Assembly: GCA_001695595.3 (NCBI GenBank)
Contig: MBPM02000103.1
Location: 62,001-126,000, forward strand
Direction: 5' to 3'
Length of the DNA stretch: 64,000 nucleotides
From: Plasmopara viticola
Lineage: Eukaryota; Oomycota; Peronosporomycetes; Peronosporales; Peronosporaceae
Numbering within the stretch: the first letter of the stretch is position 1; each line of letters begins with the position of its first letter. A model generated the notes under the pieces. It saw only the letters and a program-made list of their open reading frames with translations, was not told where the DNA came from and ran no database searches. A program made the position numbers and the translations under genes. Shown here piece by piece: positions 45,054 through 56,752 of this stretch.

Positions 45054-46877
45054 TCATTTAGTCTCGTCGTACACAGAAATTGCTTTTCGAGGAGCGACAG
45101 CTTGAGGAAGTTTGGAATTTGCATACGATCGCGCTTGGACTTGAGCAACTACTTCTGGATCAGCTTGGTAAACGCGACCATCTATGCCGACGAGAAATCT
45201 GCAAAAAACAGTTTATAACATGAGTTTCGAGCATACTTTGGTGCTGAGACAAAAGAGATTCTTACTCATCGCTTGCGCTTTCCACGAGCTGTCCAGTTGA
45301 CGCCATGTTGGCTACTGTTCGTGGAGACAGGTACGGTGCACTGGCCGAGTGATGGCTGTTTAGGAGGCTGGATCGATTGCGCATGGCTGATTTCTCGACG
45401 GATCCTGTGCCAATTGGAAGATGAAAGCCACCACCATAAACAGGAGCCAATTGATAGGGATTTTTATTGACAATGGGTCCACTAGGAGTTGTGGCTGGAT
45501 CTCGAAGTTGACTATTGCACGACAGGCATTTTTCCCGATCAAGACTGGGCAACATTCCTGTTCGTTTTTGACCATTGTTGCCATCTCTTCCTCCATGGTA
45601 TCAAGACTGGGCAACATTCCTGTTCGTTTTTGACCATTGTTGCCATCTCTTCCTCCATGGTAATGATGACCCGTTTGTTTGCCCGTGAGAAAGGCACTGT
45701 CGGCCAGATTTAACGACTTTTGCGCTTGCACAACTGAGGCGTTCATACTTTCCGACAAGTTTTTTAAAAGAATATGGATTTCGTCCTTGTCTGCTTTGGA
45801 TTTCAAAGCCGAGAACACGTCATCACGATTCATTTTCAGATCGATGAACGAGCGGAGATTTTCGACTTGTTGTCGAACACGCGAGTCGTAAAGCACCTGT
45901 TCTTTGACTTCCAACAAATCTTTCTTGTCGGCTTTGCTCTCACTCAAGTGCGTCACAAGTTGCTGAAGGTCTTGACTTGCTCGTTTGAATTCCTCTTCTT
46001 CTTCCAGCACGGAAGCTAGCGCTTTATCCAATTGACTACACAGTTCCTCATACTTTGTTGCAATCATCTCCTCCACCCGCGTGCAATCTGCTTTGTTGAG
46101 CAACAATCGCTGAACGTCTTCAACAGCACAAGTGTTATCGTCCAAAGTGCGACGAGTCTCCAGCATCATGTCTTGCACATTTCGACCCTGTTTGTTCATT
46201 TTCTCGGTACATTCTCGGACAGCTTGGTCCTTGCGCAACTGGTCTCTCTCAAGTGCTTCAATCCATTTGGCAAGAGTCACGTTGTGATGTAAAATATGAT
46301 CCGACGTCAAGTAGAGTTCCTTCTGTTCCTCGTTCAGCCGATCTTCGATTTTCATGGCAAATTCTTTCGTAAGTTCGTGGTCTTCATGAATTCCACTCAG
46401 TCGTTGTTCTGTCTGTTCGAGAAACTCGCTCTGAAGAACGTGCACTCGATCAACGTTGGCAGCAACGTGTTCCACTTCGTCCCGAGTGGCCCGCAGGTCA
46501 ACCACCATCTTGTCAACTTGTTCAAACTCTTGCATTTGTTTCGTCTGCATGCCTTGTACCGTTGCAACTTGATTGTGGACGTCGTCGATGTCGCTTTGTA
46601 CCTTGACCAACTTGGCGTCCACCTTCTCGACGTGCTTGGCGGTATGACGAGCCTCGCGTTCCAGGTCTGCCATTTGGTTGCGAACGCGATCGAACTCTGT
46701 GACCAAATAGCGCATGGCTTCCGTCTGCAGACGCAACGCTTTGACCAACACCTTCTTGGACACTCGTGGTTGCTCCAATTGCGTCTTGCCTTCGAGTTCA
46801 AGACTCAAGTCGTGCCACACATCGGGAGTCGCGAGTCCCATGGATGTCAGCGCGGCATCCACCTCGTTGCGCTGCAT
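45054..46877 (-). pseudogene. coiled-coil protein broken by a 62-bp tandem duplication
   Basis: Exon 1 is 46877-45266 and exon 2 is 45198-45054 (GTAAGA...TTTTGCAG). The first ~400 residues are a long coiled coil (e.g. LEREARHTAKHVEKVDAKL) ending in KADKKDLLEV and KADKDEIHILLKNLSE, repeats seen in cilia-associated coiled-coil proteins such as the QRICH2/DUF4795 group; function is otherwise unknown. At 45539-45662 a 62-bp unit is repeated exactly. Because 62 is not a multiple of 3, the frame leaves the original C-terminus and ends at 45360. The sequence after the repeat, in the other frame, is coding-like (PSGPIVNKNPYQLAPVYGGG), and its splice phase into exon 2 (ending VYDETK) is correct only if one copy is absent. 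An assembly error is possible. If real, the allele makes a protein with an altered tail. Confidence 0.75.
45539..45662. repeat. 62-bp exact tandem duplication in coding sequence
   Basis: Positions 45539-45600 and 45601-45662 are identical over 62 bp, starting TCAAGACTGGGCAACATTCC and ending CTCCATGGTA. It lies near the 3' end of exon 1 of the coiled-coil gene and changes its frame. Confidence 0.95.
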
Positions 46878-47619
46878 TGTTGAAAAATACCTATTTTTAT
46901 CGACTTATGCGTTTAAATCCGTGCAGAATTTATTAAAGATAAGGTGTCTCTGTCTCTAAGCAAAGGTTTGTGGAACTCAACTCGTGAAGGGATGACACTT
47001 TGCTGCGTGATGGGTGGAGTAGACAACCACTTCAAACGATCATCATCCATTCAATAAAGTAGAGCTTGAAAAGCATCCGATACACAGCAGGAATGCTCAT
47101 GTTACTTCCTAGCAATCTTTTGCCTTTACATTTACACGGCAGATCCCTATTGGCATCGACTTCTCGTTCCACAGGTGTGTATGTGCAACGGTCTGGGGAT
47201 ATTTGCAAGTATTCGCACACACGAATATCGCGCAGAATGAATCAGACATGGCCTTCCATACCATTGAAACTGCATCAAACACTTACGCAGTTGCAAAGTA
47301 GAGAGCAAACCCCCAAGCGAGGTAAATACCAGTACGTTAAAACGACGCATGATCCAGACCTGTCCTAGCTATTCCCTTAACCACGTCTCAACACGTCAAA
47401 GCTTATAGCTCGCGAATTGAAGCGCCTCTTGCTCTCCTCTTTTAACCTACTGCAACCTCACTTTAGATCTTATGGGCATTCGCTTCTGCGTTCAAGTATT
47501 TGACCGTGCGTCTATTCCAGCTCATTCTTTCCCTATTCGGTTTTTGTTTTCATTTCCACCCTTCGCTTATTCAATGATCTTTGAAAACCCGTCTTGGTTT
47601 TCTTTCGCGATTTCAATCC

Positions 47620-47959
47620 ATGGCTATCATTGAGGCTGTGTCATGTGAGACTAAGGCTGCAACAATTCGCTTAACAAAGGACGAGGGCATCCCGGACGAC
47701 AAGAGGAAAAGATTGAGGACTTTGGACGAGATGCGAAGTGAGTAGGTACAGAGTTTGATGATGGTGAAGGTTTTTTTCCTTGTAAACAGGGCCGAATGAG
47801 CATTACACAACAATGTTTGCCAATGTTTTACAATACAATACAATGTTTGCCACTTTTCTACTTAGAATTACAACAAGTAAGCTGAAGAATGTTACAGTTC
47901 GCAAGCACGGTACTCGCAACTACATATATGACAACCGATGTGACCCGACGCATGAGTAG
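47620..47959 (+). CDS. possible two-exon small protein (95 residues)
   Basis: Exon 1 (47620-47737) starts MAIIEAVSCETKAATIRLTK and ends at AA/GTGAGT. A 52-nt intron ends TTGTAAACAG, and exon 2 (47790-47959) stays open for 55 codons to a stop. A pyrimidine-rich stretch with TTTTCATTTCCACC about 75 bp upstream resembles oomycete core promoters. The basic stretch DDKRKRLRT suggests nuclear or nucleic-acid contact at most. Exon 2 contains a repeated ACAATGTTTGCC and is low in complexity, so this is speculative. Confidence 0.25.
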
Positions 47960-49969
47960 TATATAAGAAATAGTAGATCATTTCTACTTATGGTTCATAG
48001 TCAACTATATATAGCTGCAATAAAGCACTCGATTCTGTGATTAATATCAAACTTATCAGCGCATAGCTTTTTGTACCTATCCAGGTAAGCGCATTGTGGA
48101 ATCCAAATTTGGATGTACGATTGGCCACTGGATCGTGCGCGAGTTGTCTCAGGCCACAATCTTGGCCATTACATAAAGCCGAGATTTTTGCAAAGAAGCC
48201 TACCGGTGCCTGTTATATCGGCTGGCATTATGAGGAATTGCGAAGGATACTAGAGTCGCGTATGACCACATTCTCTTATCCGTTTGGGAATGCAGATCGA
48301 AAGGAATCTTTTTTCTCGAGGCCTATGTTCACTTACAAAGCGGTTGAGCGAGCCGTGATTTACTTTCCTTGCTCTCTCAAAGCATCCGACAACCTATTTT
48401 GGTATGCCGCAATCGCTCGCCAGCGTGCGAACTTTTTTGACTAGACAAGACTTTTTAGATAGGTGTCAATGTGTGTACATTAAACCCTTCCTTAAAATCT
48501 GCCAAGCTCTTGAAAGCCAGGCCCCTGCGGTGTGTATTTATAGCACGCATATTTCAAAGATTGAGCTTTTTCAGTACCCATACAAATAACCGGGCTCAGA
48601 AGGCGTGGCATTTACCATCAACCCATCAGAGCCCTCAAATGAGACGCATGTCCTTTTGTCTGTCCCATATGGGGCAAAATTGGAACTTGTGCTTCAATTT
48701 GCAAGCGTAGAGGAAGTTACAGTGCTAAGCAACACATACGTTCATTGAGCTTAAACTTAAATCAGCATAATATCAATCCCAACCATTTTGGGTCCTATGG
48801 ACGAAGAAGATGGCTATCCACGGCATATCAAATACAATCGATCGCCTCACTCACAGTTGCATCTTGGGATGGAATTACCCTGAGGCCATCCATGAGCATG
48901 GTCGCCTTGCCTGGCTCAAAACTTTTTTATGAACCGAAGACCATCAACACATTTACTCATGAATTTATCGATGCAGCTCACGCCTTCCTTGCTTAAAGGC
49001 ACGAAGTTGCGAACGCTGGCGGAGCTTAGATTCTACCAGAAACAATGTTGCTCTTCTTTCATTTTTGTATTCCTAGAGCACAAAAATTTAATGACACACT
49101 AGTGTCCATCTTTTGGCACAACTTCTTGGGTAAGAGAGCATGAGTGTCCCGCACACCTGGTCATTTATCACCAAGGCCGTCTTTGTGGTCCTTTCTGCCT
49201 CCTTTATCCAGAAAATGAGCTACTGGTCATCCTTACTTCAAAGGTGAAAAACTTTAGCTTTACCGGCTTGCACTTTGCATAGGGCGCTACAATCGGGTCT
49301 TTCTGTCAAAGCTCTCGAGCAAAGGATTTGCTCGTAGAGATTGAATGTCACGATATAATCTAGCTGCTTGGCGGCAGAGAAACTCGCTTCCCTGGCCCAT
49401 AGCAAGCCAACAAAGCAATGCGAATTGCTCGCCCAGCAGATGCAATAATTCATTTAACTCGGAGACTTTACGCAGTCGATCTTCCTGCGTGGGCTACAAA
49501 GTGCTACCGTGTGTGATCGGATCACACAAGGACTTGCACAAAGGGGGGGTGTAGTTGATCTATGATCTTCCAGTTGACGGTAATGCACTATCTTCGTCAT
49601 CAGAGGTCGACGCGTGAATTAAATTGCAGTTTAAAGATGTTGCCCTCAATCAATTGCGTAAGTTTAGTAATGTCTAAATTCCTGAAAAAGTAAATTGTGT
49701 GGTGGTGGATTCTTCACCAGGATGCTTTCGACAGCATCCTGACACTAAGAGAAGACTTCCGTTAAGTTTTAACGGACAACACAAAACCGTTCAGCGGTGT
49801 TTGCAATGCATTACGACATTGCTTTGCGCGATATATCGGCTCAATAAAAAGGTAATAGCGAGACGTTTCGCGCAGGTCCAGAGCGTAAAGACTGCTGAGC
49901 GGACTTACTATGTATAACTGCCATAAAATGTGCACTGGTAAAGCTCTTTGTGCATCTACGACGGTAAGT

Positions 49970-50600
49970 AATTTTCACTCGTTTATCAGAATAACAAATT
50001 GGTTGTCACTGTTCGCGGGTATAGCCTCAGTGTAGAATACAAGCCTGGGGAACTCAATGTTTATGCCGATACCTTTCGCGCAAATCAGATTATAAGTTGG
50101 CTTATATAAACAGAGTTTAGGATTTTTTGACGAACGCACTCTTCAAAAATATTAAGCAAATGTCAATTAAGAGGGTTTAGAGCAATTCATCGCAGGCAAA
50201 GATATTAAAGTCTTGTGGATAGCCCTCCACAGCACTTAGAGTTTCACCGACATAGGTACGTAGACGATCAACTTCACTATAGGTATATAATGCGAGCCAG
50301 GACAAATTTATGTGTATTCCGATGTCCTTTCGCGCAAGCCAGATTACAAATTGAACCACATAAGCAGGCCTAGGAGCATAATTGACAAGCGCACTCGTAA
50401 GAAGCATAGAGCAAAAGCCAATCTAGAATCTTAAGCGCAAACTTTCATCGCAGGCGATGATGCTTAAGTCGAGTGGTAAGTCCTTAACATTAAGTAGAGC
50501 TGCACCACTATGTGTAAGAAGACGATCTACTTCACTTCAAGGAAGATCCAGCATGAAATCTATATCGGGGCTTCAACGTAAGTGTTTCGTTCGGTCTCCA
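49970..50600 (-). repeat. degenerate ~256-bp tandem repeat with coding character
   Basis: GCACTC-centred sequence recurs at 50136 and 50391 (255 bp), and CGATCxACTTCACT at 50265 and 50523 (258 bp). CATCGCAGGC recurs at 50191 and 50449, and TTTCGCGCAA near 50077 and 50331. On the minus strand the central unit is open (50407-50177) and reads VQFVIWLARKDIGIHI and EVDRLRTYVGETLSAVEGYP...FACDELL; its upstream copy reads EVDRLLTHSGAALLNV...IACDE. The repeat therefore duplicates part of a protein-coding sequence of unknown type. A diverged relative lies near 60080-60240. Confidence 0.6.
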
Positions 50601-51900
50601 CGCCATACAAAGGATCTTACAAGTTCAAGCGGTTGGTCAAACATGTAAGGACTTTTTGGTACTTTTCAAGGTATCGATTTTGTGGGTCAGGCGTCGTCTT
50701 CTGTTCAGAGCCTGTCAACACGAAGTGATGTTTAAAGTTTATAAGTCTTAGATTTGCCTTCGATTTGCCGTAGTTTGATAACATGTCAAGCATACTTTCG
50801 ATTGCTTACAAGATGTCGCCAAATAGTTGTTTTGACCAGCATACTGGTAAGAACAAGCAGCAATGTGATAATACAAATATCTTCCAAACTAAACTCAATT
50901 GTATCAGGTAGAGATCGTAATTAACCACTGCGTGTTTGCTAGTGAAGCTGCAAGTACTCGAATCTTGCTTGCTGATGATTAACCACAGACAGTTGATTTG
51001 ACGGGAAAATCAACTATGTGTTAGGGATACACTACGCTGTATGTGCGCCGAGACGCCATATTCGAGGGTCAATTCGCGTTGTATGTTTAAGCTATTCTCA
51101 ACAATGCTGTTCACGCATTTTTGGGCTTTACACCTAGTGCATAAAGGATTAGTGTAGAGTATCGGAAATACTTTGCCTCAAGGTCTTTCATAGGAGACCA
51201 CTTTCCTTACGTAAGCATATATAAAACTTGTAAAGCTTTTCTGTATATGATCAGCAAGACAAGGGATGCCAATGGATACATCTAAGATGAGCAAAATGAA
51301 TCTGCTAATAAAATAAACTAATAATTTCTAACTACCTTAAGTGAGTTTGGTGTTCTTGAGCGAAATATAGAGTCTTTCCGTCGGAGCTTCTACGGGCCTG
51401 CGTACACCATCGACCCTTTTTGAACGATGTAGATGCACACAACATTTTAAATAAGGTATCGCAAGAGGTGTTTCAATTCTAAGACTTTGAGCCCTATCAG
51501 GAACACTCAGCACCTGTTCGAAGCGCTATCCCCACGCTTGACCGTTTTTAAAAAGATGAGCACGAAAGTAACTGATAATTTTTAGTGGCACCATAAAAGG
51601 CGTAGAGGCAGTGTTGAGTTTAAGCTGCGAGCTTTGAGTAGCCGGCGAAGCTTAGACCTCACTGCGTTGGAAAGTCACTTTGCTGCGCAGCTCGATGGCT
51701 TCTAGCTATGACACGCGGATGTCAATCTTGTTGCAAAGCTAATGGTATGGTTCCACAACAAACTCGTGGGCCGAAAAATTAGGGCCGGCTCACCTATAAT
51801 CGCCTACCAGCAAGGTCAAGCACGCAAGCAACGCTCTGAAAAAATACTGGGAACACTTCAGAGCACACATCGAGATATTTTTTGGGGGGATTCATTTAGA

Positions 51901-52230
51901 CCGTACATCATCCCAGCACTTAAAAAGAGCAAATTTGCGTTGAGTTGTAACTCTATCGCGTCTTTACACGTCTAGAATGTTAGAAAGGACGTATCTATGG
52001 CCGTATATCATCTCAGCACTTCAAAAGAGCGAATATACGCTTAGTTGTGGTTCTATTACGTGTGCGCACGTTTATAATGATAAAAAGGTCGTATCTATGA
52101 CCGTACATCATCTCAGCACTTCACAAGAGCGAATATACGCTTAGTTGTGGCTCTTTTGCGTCTGCGCACGTGTAGAATTATATAAAGAAAGTATGTATGG
52201 CCGTTCATGATCTCAGCACTTCAAGAACTT
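51901..52230. repeat. 100-bp tandem array, three full units and a partial fourth
   Basis: CCGTACATCATCCCAGCACT and its variants start at 51901, 52001, 52101 and 52201, exactly 100 bp apart. Each unit also carries AAGAGCxAATxTxCGxTxAG and GGACGTATCTATGG-like segments. Units differ by about 10-20 substitutions and almost no net indels. The fourth copy breaks off after CTCAGCACTTCAAGAACTT. Confidence 0.9.
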
Positions 52231-52535
52231 GTAAGGATGGATCCTCTAGATAAATATTGTTTACGTCGGCACCGCCAAGGGAAGGTCGATAGTTTACGTC
52301 AACCAGGACCGTTAAAGATCCAATACAATCATGCTTTGTTTCGCTCAGAATTATCAGGCCTATTATTTCTAGCAGTAAGTGGTCAATCATCTGGAAATAT
52401 CCACTATCTTGATAAAAAAATTATCTCTCGTGTATGTTATGTCTTTCTTCGGTGGATGCAATCATGTATCTTTTCGTACTGACCATATTTAGTTGTTTTT
52501 GCAATGTCTAGTAGATAAAGAAACTATACCAAACA

Positions 52536-52865
52536 TCAGAGACCTAGAGCGAAGAGGTTTTGCATGTCGATACCTAACTGTGGGTGGTTCGCATCACCCC
52601 TCACCCAAATGTGTTTGTGACTTCGGCCACGGGGTCTACCCAACATAGTGAATTCGCTATCTTCTATCTGATTTCGAATTTTGATGACCTCATCAATAAG
52701 GCAGTCTAAGATAGGATCCTTGCTCCTGTAAAACATACGGGCCAGTGAGTCCTGTGTTAAGTCTATCACCTTTATGGTCGTACACCCGGGGTATAGGGCC
52801 GCTCTGACAGCGTTGTCATTACCCTGAAGCTTATTCGTAGCTCTAGTGGACAAAGAGACATGCAA
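52536..52865 (-). CDS. hypothetical 109-residue frame
   Basis: The frame starts MHVSLSTRATNKLQGNDNAV and contains SKDPILDCLIDEVIKIRNQI and VRGDANHPQLGIDMQNLF. Composition is protein-like throughout, but there is no signal peptide, membrane helix or known motif. It lies in repeat-rich DNA and may be a fragment of a transposon-encoded protein. Confidence 0.25.
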   Translation of the reverse strand: MHVSLSTRATNKLQGNDNAVRAALYPGCTTIKVIDLTQDSLARMFYRSKDPILDCLIDEVIKIRNQIEDSEFTMLGRPRGRSHKHIWVRGDANHPQLGIDMQNLFALGL

Positions 52866-53021
52866 AAAAACCCGTCTAATTCATCACCCGAAGGCAGAGG
52901 TGTCTCTGGACTACCAGGCGAAAGAGAACGATAGGTGCACACTTTCCGCCGTGAGGCACCTCGAGAGCCCTTCTTGCCGTGGCAGTTTTATGGTGGGCGA
53001 GCGTTTTGAGGCTCGCCGCTT

Positions 53022-53073
53022 ATGGTATAGTCGCAGCCTTTGTTGTTATGGTACAAGTCGCAGCCTTTGTTGT
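53022..53073. repeat. 26-bp tandem doublet
   Basis: ATGGTA followed by a two-base variable step and GTCGCAGCCTTTGTTGTT occurs at 53022-53047 and again at 53048-53073, in a GC-richer block (52950-53170) that interrupts the AT-rich tract. Confidence 0.75.
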
Positions 53074-54760
53074 TAGCACAATGTTAGGAAAAGAGATGTA
53101 GTGGCGCCCACGGAAGCCGAAGTAATCTTCGGGCGTTGGCTTGGTCAAATTGGGACTACCCTTAGCCCTCCTTGCCGCCTTTGGTCAGTGTTATGACTTA
53201 GCTGACTTTTTCCGTATAAATGTCATTTGTACGAGCCGCTACCTTCTTAATAGTACGACCGCTTTGCATCCTGAGGAATTCTTAAAAGGTTACCGATACT
53301 GGTGTTTTTTCTTAATTTTACGTAGGATGGAAGACTAAGGGCAGTGACCGCCCGTTCACCTGCACGCCTTCTCTGTGCAAGGCGCTGTGCGACTTCAAGC
53401 TATCACTTAATTGCAGATTCTGAACCTTTAGAATCACTCATCAGCTATAACACTTAACGAGACGAGACGCATAATCGGCATGGAAGACATTACAACAAAA
53501 CAAATCAGTAACGCGAAACTTAGATTGACATTTCAACATCGTGCTCTAATCTACTATAAAACATAAATAAACGCTTTGTGGAAATTGGCAAAGACTAATT
53601 AGTCGGGTAGTGCAGCAAGGAACATCAAGATTAGGACCAAATTGCTGGGACAATGCATCCTGCACGATATGATGACTTTATGAAAGCGTGGGTATCTAAT
53701 CCTCCCACTTTTCGGCTCTCTAAACATTATGCTGAAATTATGCGCAGTCGCATTTATCATCAATTTATAGGCGGATGTCATATGTATTTCTAATGAGCTT
53801 AGTACTGTGTCCGAAACCATCTGGAAAGAAGGAAAAGTATTTAAATAGTAAGCTCTACTATAGTTCTACCACACCCAGTCAGAAATTCAGTACAATGCTA
53901 ATAGCAAATAATACAATAACAGCTGCTTACCACTCATCGGGGATCCGCTGACCTTTGAAGCTGTACGCCCAACCCAGTGGTTTAAAGTACAAAAAATGAC
54001 TGGCAGAGGTTGTGATGCAGTAGAATTAACAGAAGAATTTGCAAATGCAATCAAAAAAAGTATTACATCGGGGAAATTGGCGCTATGGGACCTCTGATTT
54101 AGAATTATGCTCGTTACAAGACAGCCTTTCGTCAAATGCAATGATCTGCAGCTACGCGTCTCTGTACATCAGACCAGGTCAAGAGCTGTCTCATTCTAAA
54201 CATCCTTATATGTTGATGGTGCGGCGTTTCATTGGAAGCTTGCAGAAACTGCGGTCGTATGTCTTGCCAGCTCTTACAAATCCAACCTTGATTTGCTGCG
54301 CAGTCAAGCAACATTGAAGGTGAAAATAGCATCTGGTCGTACGGTCGAGCATCTGGCAATTAATATTTTGTACAGGCTACTTTCGAGATAGGTACACTAG
54401 TGCCCATAACCGTCGTCAAATTAAGAATACTAATGATACTTCGCCTTCGTGAAGTTAAAAAATCAATCGACTCTAGGCTTAATCAGGTTTAGAAATCACT
54501 TTGGCGTTCAGATTTTAGAATTTGACCAGGTTGATGACGGATCTTGTAGGATCAGGCTATCCGGTGCAAATGTTTGGTCTAGATACCGTATATCAGTCCA
54601 TCCTGATAAAGATCATTGTACACGATGTTCTCCCACTACCCATCCTAAGCGATCAACCGTGGCCTATCAGCATCAAGCACTGGTCTAGGCGATCGTGCAA
54701 CTGGTCATCCTTACTTTGGTTTTCTGCGCTTGCTGCCTACCTACTCGGTCGTCGTCCGAC

Positions 54761-55342
54761 ATGCGCTACCTACTTGCTGTGCTCATTGCGGCAGCCTTCG
54801 TAATTTCAAGCGGCACTTCGGTGTCGACAATCACGGATGATGAGCTAATATTGTCGAAAGATACCACGATCGGCGCTGCTGTTGCACCCACTTTTCACGA
54901 TGACAAGAGGATGTTGCAGACTAAGGCGGTCAACGGCCTCGAGGAAGAACGAGGATGGCCTTTGTTAGAAACCGGTATCGGCAAGATCAAAATGGGGGGA
55001 AAAAAGTTTAAACACGCCACCAAGAGGATGTTTGGAATGGTTTCACCGGCCGGGGAAGCCAAGTTTGAAGCGTACAAGGGCCTGCACAAGCTGAAAAGGG
55101 GACTGATCAGAATGTATCGACGTGTCGTGTGGTGGTTCCAAAAGAACATTCTTAGACAGAAGCACGCTCTGGAAGAGGGTGTCACTCGTGCGAAGCACAA
55201 GGTCTCGGAAGCGAATCAAAAGTTGAAGCATCGGACAAAGGAGTCGGAGAAGACGGCGTACCACAGGTTGAAGGAGGCTTTCCAAAAGTTCCGGCATCGC
55301 ATGAAAGAGTTCTTTAAAAAGATGAAGGTTTGGGCTCACTAG
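54761..55342 (+). CDS. RxLR-like secreted effector candidate with 11-residue repeats (copy A)
   Basis: Single exon, 193 residues. The start MRYLLAVLIAAAF was chosen because it opens a textbook signal peptide (cleavage near residue 20); the longer frame upstream would bury it. RMLQ at 50-53 is followed by EER at 62-64, the spacing of oomycete RxLR-EER translocation motifs but with Gln for the last Arg. Residues 133-187 form five consecutive 11-residue units with His at position 3 and Glu at position 7 (e.g. AKHKVSEANQK, FRHRMKEFFKK), probably one long amphipathic basic helix. No WY-domain pattern is visible. RxLR-EER proteins are delivered into host plant cells; the target is unknown. A second such gene lies 1.4 kb downstream on the same strand. 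Flanks are AT-rich and gene-poor. Confidence 0.8.
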   Translation: MRYLLAVLIAAAFVISSGTSVSTITDDELILSKDTTIGAAVAPTFHDDKRMLQTKAVNGLEEERGWPLLETGIGKIKMGGKKFKHATKRMFGMVSPAGEAKFEAYKGLHKLKRGLIRMYRRVVWWFQKNILRQKHALEEGVTRAKHKVSEANQKLKHRTKESEKTAYHRLKEAFQKFRHRMKEFFKKMKVWAH

Positions 55343-56752
55343 GCCCCAATCCCCTCATCGAGTTTAGCAACTGAGCAACGTATCGTACGCGCGCATTTGC
55401 TCTCTTGACCGTAGCATCCGCGTTGCTATAGTCGATGCAAACCTTTTTTAATATTTCTATAATACATGTAGTTTTCATTGACTTTAGCGGCCACATTCCT
55501 ATCGTTCTACAATGCCGTACCCAATTGATATAGCCAAAGCTGGTCTGTTGACTTGGACGCGTCAAAGCGCAACGAGTGTGGACAATTTTGTCACCGAAAG
55601 ATTGCATTAATGGCGCCGCTAAGCGCAAGCGTTGGGCAATTTGGCGTCCTAGTTAGCTAAAAAATCGTCGGAAAATATCATAGTGTGGTGCTATTTTGGC
55701 AAGGAGGTGGTATTGCGCGAACTTAAGAGGTGTTGTGAATAGCTTTAATACTAAACGTGTGATCGCTGCCTCAACTGCTTAGACGAGAGCATGTGATCTT
55801 GACGACTTTAGGCTGCGCATGTTACCGCGACACTCGCGAAATCTATCCTTCGTTTTGTGTGGCAGAGAATAGAATAGCATTATTCCTCTTGTAGCTTACA
55901 AGTTTTTAGCGCTAATTTTATGTTGATGTAGAAGTTATATATTGTGACTTTAAATTTCTGAGCCTTGAATTTTCTAGAATTTTTTAAATAATTACAGAGG
56001 TCGTTTTTTGGTCCGAATACTGATATCAGTATTACATGTCTATATTACATCTAAAGGAAAGAGTAGCTATTCCGAAATTGCTTTTTTTTCGACCAGATTG
56101 AGTCATACTGGTCCGATGTACAGAAACGCTGTACTTATAGCTGGCTGTCCTGACGATCATTATCGAATTAACAATCAATTTAAAATCGTAGTACCGAAAC
56201 GCTTACATTTCGGTGCATAGGACCATGATTATAGTAATCTGGTCTGGAATAGCCAGCAAGCATATGGAAACAAATAACCTTTCTTGGTAATATTTTCTAG
56301 GGATACAAAGCAATATTCCTATTCAAACGCACTGGATTTAAGAGCTCGCCGTTAGAATATGTTTACGGGTATTGCCAATCTTCTCCTAAATCTGTGGCCC
56401 CGAATAACATCGCAATAGCTCCGATCTGACCATCAAGCACGCTGTTTGTTTGAAAAATTTTGTGCTGCTCGTTTGTTAAAGCTTGAAAAGGCTTCATCAT
56501 ACATTGACATATTACCCCTAAAGTCAAATTGTCACGCCTGATTATTATCCCAAAGCTTTGCAGATCGCAAGCCTAAATCATACTGGTTATTTAACATACG
56601 GTACGAGTTAGTAGCATTTTTTCTCTTCCCCCATCCCCATCCCACGCGATCCAGCATATGGATCTCACGAGTCTGGGCGCAGGTCGATTCTGCGATTGCT
56701 CCTTCACTTCGCATCTCGACGCTCCTTGCTCACGCCCTCGATTGTCGTTCAT
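55343..56752. other. spacer between the two effector candidates
   Basis: 1.4 kb, AT-rich beyond the first 300 bp. Small frames at 55314-55628 (minus) and 56008-56220 (plus) show no motifs. About 40 bp upstream of the copy B start is a pyrimidine-rich stretch (TCGACGCTCCTTGCTCACGC) that could hold its promoter. No other feature seen. Confidence 0.45.

Larger units (their letters stand above)
46878..54760. other. 7.9-kb AT-rich, repeat-rich gene-poor tract
   Basis: Holds a possible small two-exon gene (47620-47959), a degenerate ~256-bp coding repeat (49970-50600), a 100-bp tandem array (51901-52230), a 109-codon minus-strand frame (52536-52865) and a 26-bp doublet (53022-53073), listed separately. 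Open frames at 47066-47368, 48094-48444 and 54039-54317 show no recognisable domain. No RNA genes seen. Confidence 0.55.

Noticed and set aside
46296..46883. 195-codon plus-strand frame
   Set aside because: Antisense shadow of the coiled-coil gene, rich in Phe/Leu/His as expected from the complement of Glu/Lys codons.
47032..47220. Minus-strand frame with several cysteines as a secreted peptide
   Set aside because: No signal peptide, an ambiguous frame and equally long frames on the other strand.
47890..48060. Solo LTR candidate beginning TGTTACAG with TATATAAG and AATAAAG
   Set aside because: The order is LTR-like, but no matching target-site duplication or clear CA end was found, and it overlaps a possible exon.
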